NCBI GenBank assembly: GCA_016617785.1
Contig: JADILM010000004.1
Coordinates: forward strand, 1,488,001 to 1,552,000
Direction of reading: 5' to 3'
Origin: Sporobolomyces roseus
Lineage: Eukaryota; Basidiomycota; Microbotryomycetes; Sporidiobolales; Sporidiobolaceae
DNA length: 64,000 nucleotides
Shown here: positions 16,467 to 28,548 of the stretch, one piece after another
Numbering within the stretch: position 1 is the stretch's first letter
Layout of the letters: each line of letters begins with the position of its first letter
Made by a program: the position numbers and the translations under genes
The notes under the pieces: generated by a model
What the model saw: only the letters and a program-made list of their open reading frames with translations
Told to the model about the DNA's origin: nothing
Databases searched by the model: none

Positions 16467-19400
16467 TTACTGTTGCATCACGAAGAGAATCATTAGTCCT
16501 GGTCGAATGAAGCGAAGGAAAGGGAAAACTTACAGCGAAAATGTTCAAGAACTTGGCGTGGAAAGTAGTTTGGAGAGTGTGGATGACCATGAAGAGGTTC
16601 CAATCTGAATCAGAGATGTGAGGAGGCTTTCGAAGATCGACATCCTCCTTCTTCTCCTCATCGAGACCCTTGTCTTCCCGACCATCATCCGAATCTCGAT
16701 CATCGATATCGGTATCACTTCGGTAGTAGAGAGTTTGGAAGGCTGCTCGAATAGCAGTGAGGGCTTGATCGAATTCCTATCGTGGGACGAAAGAGTAAGC
16801 ATCATTCGAGAAAGGAAGAAAGAGAGGAATTGAAACGAACTTGTAGATTGTACCAAACCTTGTTTCGAGACATCGAGTTCTCACGAACGAGTACCTCGAG
16901 GTTTCCGTGTCGGTAGAAATCGACGACGTAAGCATCGAGATGATGTTCGGTCGAGTCGAGTCCAGGAGATGACAATTCGGGAATAGCGTGTTGTTGGAGA
17001 GTAACGCCTGATCGTGCTGAACGAGCGAGGTCGACGATCGAGGCAAAGTCGTCTCCGTGTCCAGAAGTTGCGGCGAAGACTGATCGACTTTCGGGAGCGA
17101 GTTCAGTTTGTCGAAGTTTGCTAGCGAAGGCAGCATCGGCAGCTCCTGAAGGTGAAGCCTTGCGACCGGAGAGAGGGAGAGCATCGTCGGCACCGATTTC
17201 TTCGGCGTGCTGCTCAGCGTACTCCTTGACGTAGGTTGAGAAGACGGCGAGGACGGCACGGTGATGTTCGTCGAGCGCGGATCGGATAGCATCGGGAAGG
17301 GGAGGGAGAACGATGAGAGAGGTCGAGTTGCGAGTTGATCGAAGGGTTTCGGGACTCTGTCGTCGTCGGTGAACGGTACCGAAGAGCCATGCGAGAACGA
17401 TGAGCATTTGTCGGAGGGCGCCATCGGGGTCCGAAGTGACTTTGTTCGCTACTTCGTGGAGAGCGCCTGATCGAAGGAGTGCAGCGAGGGCGAAATTGCT
17501 GGGTTCCTCTGGGTAGAGAGCCGAAGTGATACCGTAGAGAGTCTTGGGTCTGCAGCGACAACTCGAATCAGTTTGATCACTCTGAGCTACAACGAAAGAT
17601 AAAAGCACTCACACTCCGTCTTGTTCGAGGAGACCAGCTCGACGAAGGTACTCGATAGCGAATCGAGCAAAGTGACGAGTTTGATCTCGATTATTCGAAT
17701 CGTTCGAAGTCGAGACAGACAGTCGTGGAAGGTCGAGCATGGTCTCGACACTCATCTTCGGAAGATCGGCCTGTTCTGAACCCCAAATGAGGTTGTTGAG
17801 ACGTAAGAGAAGAGTCGTGGTCAAGGGGAAAGTACCACCCTGCATTCGTGCATCGAATCAGCTTCCAGAATAGAACATCGAAGAGAAGTTTGCTCACGAG
17901 CTTGGGAAGCTTGGAAAGCATGAGACGTTGAATACGATCGAGACGAACTCCGACGAAGAGAACGTTTCCGACATTATCGAATCCACGACGACCAGCTCGT
18001 CCAGCACATTGACGGAAGTTGAGAGGGTTGAGCTCGAGGGAGTCACCAGCGAACACGCTGTGCGAAGAAAGATGCGTCAGCATATAGTAGGAATATCAGG
18101 GCGATGGAAGGGAGACTGACCAAGTACGAGCGGGAGCGTTGATACCGAGAGCGAGGGTCTGAGTCGAGATTACGACTCGAAGAACACCACGACGGTCTGC
18201 AGCAAGGGAAAGAGCGTCAGCTGACGATCGCTGGCGAGAGGGGAGCAGCTCTCGACTTACACAAATTCTCGACAAGTACTCGGTATCGACGGGGCATACC
18301 AGCGTGATGAATTCCGACACCACGACGAAGAGCGTTGATGATCACTGAGAGTCACGTTTCCGCATCAGTGAGGAGTTACTTGGATAGCGAGTAGTCACGA
18401 CTTACAAGGATCCATGTCGAGCCAAAGAAGCTCGTCGACATCCTTCTTGAACTCGACGTGACTGATACCCTTTCCTACGAAAGTGAACTCCTCTGAAGGC
18501 GCATCGGGATCGAAGCTGCAGCGAGAAGTAGCACGGTCAGCACTGACTCACTGCAGAAGAGGAGAAGGGTACTCACGTAGAAGTTTCTTCGACGACACCC
18601 ATACGAGCAGCTTCTTCCTCTTGCTTGCGGTTGACAGTCGAACTCTCGACAGCCTTGGCCTTCTTCGCAGCTGATTTCTCCGCAGCCTTTGCTCGAGCAA
18701 CTCGTTCCTTGTAAGCAGGACTGGCTCGACGCCATTTGTCTTCGGCAGCTTCGAGATCCTTCGAGATACGTTTACCGAGACTCTCGCAGTGTTCTCGAGA
18801 GAAGTTGAAGAGAATAGCGGGAAGTTGGTTCTGAGCGTTGAGATCGGCGAGAAGGGGAGTGAAGAGGGAGTTGAACTGGTCTTCGTCGGCGTTCTCGATG
18901 AGCTCCTCGGAAGTGCTGAGGGAAGCCTTGAGGGGATCTTCGAGGACAGCAACTGTTCGGCGGAAACGAGATGTAGGATCGCTGTAGTTGGGCTCTTGAC
19001 GCCATTCGAGTAGAATACGCTTGAGTTCGGTCTCGTACTTGATGACATCTCGGATCGCGATGATGGGAGTCGATGCGAAGTATTTGCGAGGCTTGAGTTT
19101 CGAGTCGAGGTCCTGGTCGACAGCAGACATCGCCTTCCAAAGAGCGAGGCAGTCTCGAGGTTCGAGAGCGAGATCCTCAGGAAGTTCGGGATCTCCGAGA
19201 CCAAGGGCAGCGATAGGGTGAACGGGAGCGAAGATTGTTGGTCGTGATCGATACTCGTCGAGAGGGCCGATGGTCTTGACTGGCCATTCGGTAAGTTGAG
19301 GAGCGTAAGCGAACTTGCGAAGAGCGTTGAATCGATGAGTGCTGCAGAGGAATTGATGTTTCAGCGAAGAAACCTAGGAGAAACGAAAAGGGAAAATGCT

Positions 19401-22400
19401 TACTGAATGACAAGGGAGTACTTGCGACCACATCGTTCTTCGACTGACTCAAGCCATCCCGAGAATCGCTCAGGAGCTCCAACAGTAGCGGAAAGACCGA
19501 TGATGGGAGCAGGGTTCATGAGCAAGACTTGCTCCCACATACCACTTCCTTCTTCTGCGACAGCGTGAATCTCATCGACGATGACTCGACGAATACGAGG
19601 AGTCCAGATCCTGGCGAGAGCGGGGTTGAGCAACATCTCCGAGAAGACTTGAGGAACAGTGACGAGAATTTGACAGTTTTGAGGGTTGTTGACTCTGTAG
19701 ATCAAGGCAGTTCATCGTCAGCAAAGGTCACGAGGAGATAGCGAGATTAGAGAAGACGAACCGGTAATCACCGGTGTGAACAGCCCAAAGAGATTGGCCA
19801 GCAACTTCTTTCGAGAAACGAGCGAAACATTCGGCAGCGACTTGATTGACCAAAGCCTTCGAAGGAGCGACGTAGACGACTGTAAGGAGAGCCGATCATC
19901 AGCTTCAGCGCTCTTGCGAGAGCTGTGGAAATGATAGCGTACCAACACCTTCATCAGACTCGCGAAGAACACGTTCCATGGCGGCGAAGGAGATGAAAGT
20001 CTTTCCGGATGAAGTAGGAGCGACGATGAGGATCGATTCGTCGGCATCAATCTTGTCGAGAACATCACGTTGCCAGGCATCAGGGGAGAAGTCGACACTG
20101 GTAGACGAAGCGTGAGTGAATCGTCCAGTCTTCGAATCTGAGAATTGAGAGACTCACCGAGGATCGGGCTTGCTGTCGAGTTCTCGAACCATGAACTCTC
20201 CGAGATTGCGAAGTTGCCAGTCCAAGGGGTGCTCGTCGATCTCCATCCAATCGTAGAGAGGTTCGTCTTCCTCCTTGTCGATGAGAGAGCAGTAATGGAA
20301 AGTAAGCTTGTCACGAACATCCTTCTCCTTCTTGACAGGAGCTGCGGCATCTTCCTTCTTCTGCAAAGGGACGCGCGGGAAGAGGTTGTCAGCAGCGTTT
20401 CTCGAGTCGGAAATGAGAGTTGAGCTCACCTTGGTTTGGGCAGCTTTACTTCCAGGTTTAGCGGCACCCTTCTTCTTCTTGCCATCATCATCTCCCTTAC
20501 TCTTCTTACTCTTCTTGTCATCATCTCCGTCGGATCCAAGACCAGCAAACTTGATGCCTTCAGGAACGAGGCAACCGAGACCCATCACCTCGAGAGTGTT
20601 GACCAAAGCCTTTCCTTGCTTCTCGTTGATGACCACCGATCCCGTACCTTCCTCAACACTCTTGACGTACTTTTGAAGAAGAGGAGTAGCAGTTCGAGCG
20701 AGGTAGACTCGGTATTGATCCTTGACATCTTCGGCTTCACGACGTTCGTCGGCAATCCATTTGCGAAGTTCGAGGTCGAGTCGCTTGATGGTCATCTCAG
20801 TTCCGAGCCAAGGATCGTTAGATCGCTTGTTCTTGAGATAAGAGTTGAGTTGAGCGATTTGACCGGGAAGAGGGAGAGGCTTGAGATCTTCGAGACGTTC
20901 AACCCACCACTTGTAATTGAGGAGACCTTCTTCTTGTTGCTTCTTGACAGCGTTGTCGGCGATGAGCTTCTCTCGACTGTTGAGGGCTTTGGGTTTCTCC
21001 GCCTTCTTTCCACCTCGTTCAGAACCAGTTGGCGTAGCTGCACCAGATCCAGCGGGAGTGTTTGCACTTGATCGAGCGGCCTTCGAGGCAGCGGCAGCCT
21101 TCTCCTTGATAGCGGAAGCTGATCGTTTGCCGACGGCAGGAATGACCTGCTGCTTGAGGGTTCCTCCGAGAGCTCCAGTCAACGAAGCTGCTGATTTCTG
21201 CATTTGCGCCATGAACCTCTGATCTTTCCTGTCTCGCTTTCTCTTCTCCCTGAGGTCGAGTACTGGGGGAGGAGGTCCACCGAGATGAGTAGGAAGTGTA
21301 GGTTTCGGGTTGACCCATCCTCGCTCGTCATCGAAGACTGACTCTTTGTCGAGCTTGTTGGCGAGCTTGTTGGGTAAAGTCGCGAGGGTAGAGTCTGCGT
21401 TGACAGAGACATTGACGGAAGAGAGGTGAGCGGTGAAGATAGGGGAATCGTATTCAAGAACTGAATCTTCGACGATGGGAGCAGGGAGTTCGGGTAGATC
21501 GGTCGATTGCGAGGGAATGGCGGATCGGAGGGCAGAGAAGTCGGGCGCGGCAGAGGGTGAAAGTTTCGACCAGAGACTGTCGAGTCGAGAAGCGGCGTCG
21601 GAGCCGAGGAGGTCGGTAAAGGCGGGAGCATCTTGTGAAGATGCGATGACGTCAAGGAGGAGGAGGAAGAAGATTCGACCATCGAAGTCGAGTTCAGGGA
21701 GTGCATCGGTGGAATCGGAAAGAGAATCGACAGCAGCGCCAGTGGCTGAGTAGAAAGCGGCGAGGAAAGGCTCGAGGACTGTCATGATTTCGGCTGATGG
21801 TTTGGGAATGCGTTGAGCTCGAGATCGAAGAGGAAGGGTTGGGAGAAGGTAAGCGTGGGCGAGGTACAGCTGGAGAAGGGCAGAGGCGTGGGGAATGGAG
21901 GAAGAGGCGGAGAGGAAAGTAGAAGCGGTAGACTCGAGGATGTCGTCGAGACTGGATGAGGAAGCGGGTTTGGAGACTGAAGGAAGGACGATTTTCGCCG
22001 AGTCGAGACTTGATCGAGCAGCGTCGGTAGCAGAAGTGATGTTTGCTGGTAAGGGTTCGACTGATCCCTTGACGACATCGTAGAAGTAAGAGTTGATCTT
22101 CGTGTCGGTGAATTCGGCAGCTTGAAGCAGGACGAAAGGAAGACTTTGATGAACAGTGTCGTAGAGATGTTTCCTTTGAATCAAGATTCGCTCCGCCTGT
22201 AACTCTCCCTCATTGCTCTGTAACCCTCCATCGTGACCGAGGTAATACATCGGTCTTCGGTGCAAGTACCAGGCCTTCCATTCCTCATCTTGTAAAGAAG
22301 CGACTCGATGAACTTTGGTTCCCGGTAGATTCGCTCGTCGGATTAAAACTGAACGGGCGAGTTGTCGAGCTGCCGATACGTAGTCAGATTTACCAGTGTG

Positions 22401-22908
22401 AAGAGTAGCGTGTGCTTGACCTACTCAAGAGAGTCGATTGTTAGCTTCAGGAGAACATCGCCCGACTCTGCCTAGAAAGAGATGAAACTCACTTTCGAAG
22501 AAGACAATCTCGAAAGCGCAATCCTTCTTGAGTAATTCCTCTACAGTTTTCTCCAATAACCATGTTGCGTGTAATAATTGGAACGAAGGATCTCCTGACT
22601 TGGCAAAGGCGAGGAGTCTATCATCGAGAACGAATTGAACGAGTGCGTCTCCATCGACGATGAACAGTTCTTGACCAGAGTAGATCAATACGTCCATCCA
22701 TCCTGGATACTGAGAGATGAACCAGGTACTACAAGGAGTAGAAGCGAGTCAGTCGCTTGGTCTGCATGTCATTTCTGAGAAGAGCTTGAATAGCATAGCG
22801 AGCGACTCACCTATCGAGCTGGTTCAAGGCTTGTGTAGCCGAGAGAGGAGCATTGCTCTGAATCCCATCACTAGCTTCAACCAATGTGGCGGTTGAGTTG
22901 TCGGCCAT
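16467..22908 (-). CDS. DDX60-like Ski2-type DExH RNA helicase
   Basis: A very large superfamily 2 helicase of roughly 1,750-1,850 residues. The N-terminal part begins [15 protein letters not shown], then [20 protein letters not shown] and [20 protein letters not shown], a layout typical of DDX60-type proteins. A long helical/low-complexity region (exon 20154-22265) follows. The helicase core shows motif [13 protein letters not shown], Ia [12 protein letters not shown], motif [12 protein letters not shown] (DExH), motif [13 protein letters not shown], motif IV-like [18 protein letters not shown], then [12 protein letters not shown], motif [14 protein letters not shown] and motif [16 protein letters not shown]-terminal Ski2-like region follows. 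The final codons lie in a tiny terminal exon that supplies the TAA at 16467-16469 after a GTAAGT donor. Mammalian DDX60 has been linked to antiviral RNA sensing; fungal homologues are poorly studied, so the biological role here is open. The ATPase motifs are intact. Confidence 0.92.
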
Positions 22909-23252
22909 AATTTGTGAGGGAAAGGAAGGAAGTTTCGCTTTTCGCTTCCTCCACTTCACTCAATTTCCCCCATTAGCTTGCTGCTGTGTACTGGTCGTGT
23001 AAAATAGCCTAGAAGTGTAAAGCAAGTCCTGCAGCTTCTGTTCAGAAAGTTGAGTTTTCCGAGTTTGAGACAATTTGAGAGCTTCAAGTCTCATGAACAA
23101 GTTGCGAGAACGCGCTGTCGATGCATGGGCGACTTTCGCGAGAGCTATAACTACACTAGGTCAGCGTCAGAGAACGTGAAAGTTTGTTGCCCAAATGTTC
23201 AGTGATTCACTTTTTTGTTTCTTTCCTTCTCACACTTCACTGCGATCTCTCC
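22909..23252. promoter_or_regulatory. Divergent intergenic region, 344 bases
   Basis: It separates the start codons of the DDX60-like gene (minus) and the SNF2-family gene (plus) and must contain both promoters. Several TTTCGC/GCGAAA words occur (22937-22950, 23133-23142). No RNA gene was seen. Confidence 0.5.
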
Positions 23253-26200
23253 ATGACTTCTACGAACCGGCAAGGTCTCTTTGAGCCCCGTAAGAACAAC
23301 ACAATCGACCTCACAATCTCTTCCGATGAGGAGGACTCGCGAGATAAACCCACTAAAATTACAAGACGCCGACCTCCTATCGTCAACAGCGATTCAGACT
23401 CGGATGACAGTGACGTGAACATCATCAGTAGTCAAAGAGCTAGACTAGCTGTGCAAGAGAGCGATTCAGAGGATGAAGAGGAGGAGGTTCGTGCGATTCC
23501 CAAAGTAAACAAGCCTCATCTCGTTGCTCGAGGGAACAGTGAAGATTCGGGAGAAGATATAGAATCGTCGGGCTCAGAGGAGGAGGAGGAGGAAGAGGAT
23601 GAGCTGGAGGAAGACGAATCTTCGGATGATGCTTTCGTCGTTCCGGACGACAAAGTCGAACCTCATCCCAACCCGAGACCTGCCAGCATGGCTGACGCTC
23701 TCGCCGCGATGTCGTTCAAGAAGAAGCCGTCGCCTGCCTCTGTGGCTCAGAAGGAAGCCACCGAACTCGACTCGGATCAAGAGAACGCACTTCGCGGATA
23801 CGGCTTCCTCCCAAGCTCGAAACCCAAACCCACGACAACCGACCCTCGATCTTTCCGTACTTCACTCACTTCGAAATCGAACCCCACCTTCCTCCAACCT
23901 AAACTCACCGCTCCCCTCGGCATTCGCACGTCGAATCAACTTCCCGCTTCTTCTTCCTCTTCTTCTTCCTCCGCCTTCTCGAGTAACTCCACGGCTTTTA
24001 ACCTCAAAGCTCAACCAATCTCGGTCAAATCGAGGCTCGGAGCTCAGATCGAGCAGGAGAATGCTCGAAAGGGAATCCCGATCGACGTTCCCAAGAATCC
24101 CCCTTCGACTAGTTTCCGCCGCGAAGAGAAGCCGAAAGCTTCGAAAGGTGAGCTCTCTCTGCTATATCCCGATCGTGATGCCTTCTGAGCTGACGAGACA
24201 TATCCTTCGATATTTTAGGTATCGACGTTGATGCGGAACTTGAGAATTTTGGTCAAATGAAAATCCAAGATGGTGTCAAAGAGGATAAGGCTGTCGCTGC
24301 TTTCCGACAAGGGTTAGGTCCATCGAATATCGAGATAGACGTTGACGAAGAGGAACTAGTCGAGGTAAGTATTCGCTCAACAATAACCACGAAGCGATCA
24401 TGCTGATCATTCTCTCTGCTTGATGTCCCGGAAGATCACTCCTACTCATCTCGCCTGCACTCTCCTCCCTCACCAAGTGCAGAGTCTTCTCTGGTTGAAA
24501 AGTCGGGAAACTGGAGAGAAGAAGAACCATGGAGGTTTACTCGCAGACGATGTACGCTTCCCTCCTCCGTATTTCGCTTGCTTTCACGTGACTAATCGCC
24601 GCTCAACAACGAGTAGATGGGTCTCGGAAAGACTGTTCAGATGCTCGCCCTCATTCTTGCGAACCCTCAGGACCGAGAGAAGACTGGCAGCAAGACAACG
24701 CTGATTGTCTGTCCTGTCGGTCTGTTGAGACAGTGGAAGGTCGAAGTTGAGGGAAAGACTAAGAAGCGCTTGCGAGTACTCATTCATCATGGACCGAGAA
24801 GAACGAAGGGTTAGTCTTCTCCTTTTCGTCCTTGAAGAGCTTCGGACCTCGCTGACGCCGAGTATGTACAATAGAGTCTCGAGAAGTACACAAGTACGAT
24901 GTTGTGGTTACGAACTACGAGACGGTTCTTTCAGAACGGAGCGCAAAAGACAAGAAAGCACTCTTCGATACGGATCCGGATCGACGGTTCTATCGAAGCG
25001 AGTCCTCTCGATTCTGTCCGATATGAACTCGCGTGACTGATGCCGAATTGTTGTCGCTAGTCATTCTCGATGAAGCGCACACGATCAAGAATCCTACCTC
25101 GAAGACAAGTCAAGCTTGTTCGGAATTAGAAGGACAGTATCGTTGGGCTCTCACTGGTACACCGTTAGTTCCCTTTTGAGCATCCGCTTACGTTATGAAA
25201 CGACTGACGAGTCTTCGACCGATAGGATCCAAAACTCTGTGAACGACCTGTTCTCCATCTTTCGCTTCTTGGGTGGTCGAGTTGTTCCCGGCCAACTCTG
25301 GGAGAGACCCACCTTCGATGCACAGATCGGTAAACCTATCAAGTCGAAGCAGAACAAGCTCGCTTTCGAACGTCTCTCGGTGAGTTATCTACACCTTCCA
25401 AGGTTGAATCCCTCAACTAATCCAAGTTTGTTTTCAGGCCGTTTTGGGAGTCGTTATGCTTCGTCGCACAAAGAACACGACTGTCAACGGCAAGCCCATT
25501 CTACCTCTACCTGAGCGGATCGTCAATATCGTCGGTGGTCCTTTCCTCGATTCGTAAGCGAGCTCTCTCAGCTCTGAGTCCAAGTCTTCGCTAAACGCGC
25601 TTCCGCTGTTACAGGGAGGAAGCAGCATTCTACAAAGCAAGTGAGTCCCGCTATCTCTCATCTTCTCATTCTCATCCATGGTCTCTGACCGTTCTCTGCA
25701 TCTCCTACAGTCGAAGAGAAGATGGCGCTAACTTACAACGCTTACCTCAAAGGAGGCTCGACTGGATCCGAGAATTATGCTCAAGTTCTCGTTCGACTCC
25801 TCCGAATGAGGCAAGCTACGAATCACCCCGCTCTCGTCACGAAAGCTTCGATCGATTCCGACGAAGAAGCTCTCGATCCTGAGGCAGCGGCGCCCGGAAA
25901 CGACGATGAACCGAAGTCAAGGTCGAAAGTCAAGAACGTCCCTGATTCTTCGACTGCCTCGTGCTTGATCTGTGGAGACCCGAGTGATTCTGGCCAACAC
26001 TGCAAGTCTTGTGCAGCGGAGGTTGCGACCTACGCGCACCTTCAAACATCAACGAAGGTTAAGAGGACTATGCAATTGCTCCAACAGATCCGAGACGAGT
26101 CGAAGAAGGTCGATGAGAATGGGAAAAGGATCCCGAAGAAAAAGACGATTATCTTTTCACAGGTGAGCTCCTTCTGGCCTTTGATATCACTCGTGCATAT

Positions 26201-26952
26201 TCGACGCATCTGACCGCTTCCTACCTTCCTCAGTTCACTTCTATGTTTGATCTTCTCGAAAAGTTCCTCGTCGCTGGTGGTTTCGGTTTCGTTCGATGTC
26301 AGTATTTCCTTTTCTTTTCATCCTTTTCGAACGTATCTGATCTCTTCAAATACAGTTGATGGTCAATGCAACCTCGCCCAGAAGGATGCTGCCGTCGATA
26401 AGATCACGAACGATCCGAAAACCACAGTCATTCTGATCTCGATCAAGTCTGGTGCCGTCGGCCTGAATCTAACGATGTGCTCTCGTGTTATTCTGCTTGA
26501 TTTGTGGTTCAATCCCCAAATCGAGAATCAGTGAGTGCTCCCTTCTGTCCTCGCTCACCACTCAGCGCTCATGTAATCCTCATGTCGCAGAGCTTTCGAC
26601 CGGTGCGCGATCCTTTCATCTAATGCTCACAAACGTCGCTGATTGTCCCCTCCGGCTCTGCATAGTGCACATCGCTACGGTCAAAAAGAAGACATACAGA
26701 TCTACAAACTCGTTATCGACAACACCGTAGAAGATCGGTAAGTTCCCTACTGTATATCTCCCAGGAGGCTACAGCTCGCTGATGTCTCGTGTCCGATATA
26801 GTATCTTGACTCTACAGAAAGCGAAATCTGAGCTTGCTAGTAACGCTCTCGAAGGAGGAGACGCTGGTAAAGCCAAACTTACGCGTCAAGACATGGCTTT
26901 CCTCTTCAGAGGTGATGCTAAGGGTCGCAAAAAGAAGGCTGTTGAGGTTTAA
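23253..26952 (+). CDS. SNF2-family DNA-dependent ATPase, Uls1/Rad5-like
   Basis: Many exons. The start [15 protein letters not shown] is followed by [13 protein letters not shown], a classic SUMO-interacting-type motif (hydrophobic core plus acidic serines), then about 300 disordered, acidic and Ser-rich residues. The ATPase core begins [15 protein letters not shown] and [20 protein letters not shown] (motif I), then [54 protein letters not shown] (DEAH, motif II), [20 protein letters not shown] (III), [75 protein letters not shown] (V) and [20 protein letters not shown] (VI). Between the lobes lies [17 protein letters not shown], a shortened zinc-binding module where Uls1/Rad5 proteins have a RING. 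The end is GRKKKAVEV. It probably works in the nucleus on chromatin or SUMOylated proteins; that is inference from family. Confidence 0.92.
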
Positions 26953-27219
26953 GCGCGTCGTTGCCGTTGGTGGTTTCTCGAAACAGGATCGTTTATTCGT
27001 CTGTGTGTGCTTGTTTACAATTTCGCAATAGATTCCTTTTCGTCAGTTTCAAGCTTCGTCGCATAAAAGGAGAACCAGACTCGTTGCTCTCAAGCACCTC
27101 AGGGCGAGAGGAGTTATAACGCTCACTTAGACAATAGGTTTTTAGGAAAAGCTTTCGATCGTTACAATCTATCTCGCGATTTTTCCTTCCTGACTTCCTT
27201 CCTACCCCGGCCCAGTGAT

Positions 27220-27672
27220 TCACTCCATCAAGCTGTACACATCTTCCCGACGACACCTCGATAAGCTTTGAGACTGTAGGTCCTCGTCGAGTCGCAAGGT
27301 TGGATCCTCTTCGAGCGCTTCAACCAGAAACTTCTTGCTAGAAGCTGGAATTGGTCCAGAAGCAGTCGATTCCTCGTCGATGTCTTTGTCGGGCAGAGGA
27401 CTTGGCTCGAATGATCACTCCTATACAGCTCTTCGATCGAAAGTTGCGGGACTCGTTGTCTCCAACGTTCTCAACCGACCTTCTTCGAGTCGTTCTTCCA
27501 GTGGGAGATGCTTGAAGAGCTTTGGGGACGACATCGCCCGAAAAATCTTGCAAAGGAGGGATGAAAGAGCGAGAGATCGAGTTTCGAGATGAGAAGCGAT
27601 GAGGTCGAGGAATTCGAGAGGAAGGTTCTCGAAACCGCTGGTCGGCGTACTGGGTGATTTAATGTGCTTCAT
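27220..27672 (-). CDS. F-box-like small protein
   Basis: The minus-strand frame contains ENLPLEFLDLIASHLETRSL followed by ALSSLLCKIFRAMSSPKLF, which has the spacing of an F-box (LPxEfxxxIxxxL...lsxxskxf). A second coding stretch reads SSKKFLVEALEEDPTLRLDE and ends REDVYSLME and TGA at 27220-27222. The join between them is not fixed; an intron in about 27390-27480 is needed. The start is taken at 27672 (MKHIKSPS); an upstream in-frame ATG at 27759 would add 29 acidic residues but would run into the divergent LYR gene. F-box proteins recruit substrates to SCF ubiquitin ligases; no substrate domain is visible in this short protein. Confidence 0.5.
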
Positions 27673-27770
27673 GACATTCTCGCAGTTGATCTGGGGTCTG
27701 GAGTGAGAGGTTTGAGGTGAATCGGCTTCTTCGCTGTTTCCCTCTTCCTCTCCTCCCATCTCTCACTCAG

Positions 27771-28194
27771 CAACTTCTCTCAATCTGTCGTCTATTCAGC
27801 AACTTCGCTTTCAAGCCCGTAGGCTGTACAAAGAGGTGAGCTCTTCTTCTTCTTCTCCCTCTTCGCCCCCACTCTTAGACTGATCCGATGAAGATCGCTG
27901 ACTCTCGCTCTCCGCTCTGTACAGCTCTTCTACCTCGCAAAGGAGTACCCAGATCCCAATTACCCAATCCACAAGAAGTTGCACGGATGTTTCCTCGCTC
28001 ATGTCGGAGCTGAAAAGGAGAAATTGGTGGAGGGGATCAAGAAAGCTGAATGGATCAAAGCGGGTGAGTTCATACTCTTCTGTTGACAAGGCTGAACGCA
28101 GGCTGATGTTGTGGTTTGAACAGAACTCGAAGCGTTGTATAGTTTGAAGAAGTATAGAGCTTTGAAAGGAATGTATTACAAGGAGGAATCATGA
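27771..28194 (+). CDS. LYR-motif protein, ETFRF1/LYRM5 family
   Basis: Three exons can be read. The first has LSSIQQLRFQARRLYKE, holding the LYK form of the LYR motif. The second has LFYLAKEYPDPNYPIHKKLH, CFLAHVGAEKEKLVEGIKKA and EWIKA. The third has ELEALYSLKKYRALKGMYYK and ends EES with TGA at 28192-28194. The order LYK...LGxxYP...FxKxxxLxxxEKIxxxIxxGEFVxxELEALYxLxKYRAMKxxYY is diagnostic of ETFRF1, a mitochondrial protein that regulates electron-transfer flavoprotein by displacing FAD. The start codon is not settled: no ATG lies in frame in the first exon, so a short upstream exon is needed (ATGs at 27662 and 27671 are the nearest candidates). The given start is the first base after a good CACTCAG acceptor. 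Confidence 0.82.
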
Positions 28195-28548
28195 GCTTCC
28201 ACATTCTGACCGTCTCTGTTACTCACTCGGAAACAACGCCAATATGATAGAGTCGAGAGAGCCGCCGGACCAGCGACGTCTGAGGGCTTTGTCCGCAGGA
28301 ATCGATTCGAGTTTTCTGATTTCGTCTCCCTCAGTCCCTTTTCGCATCTCGTCGCTACAGGCTCGTATTCGAGAGCTTCAAAGACATCATAGAATTTGCG
28401 ATAGTGTCTGTTTGTTGCACAACCTGAAAGAGGTAACAAGAGTAGATACAAATTATGGAGGTAGTAATCGGAAGAAGCGAGTAATAACCGATTCTGTCGA
28501 ATGGCGAGTCTAGAGGTGATATGTACGAGTCGTATAGGAAGGTGCAGT
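28195..28548. other. Convergent intergenic region, 354 bases
   Basis: It lies between the stop codons of the LYR gene (plus) and the GH17 gene (minus). It should be 3' UTR of both. No RNA gene or repeat was recognised. Confidence 0.5.

Noticed and set aside
20436..21071. Long plus-strand frame of about 211 codons opposite the DDX60-like gene
   Set aside because: It is the complement of a well-supported helicase exon; biased codon use of the real gene leaves the opposite frame open. No motif of its own.
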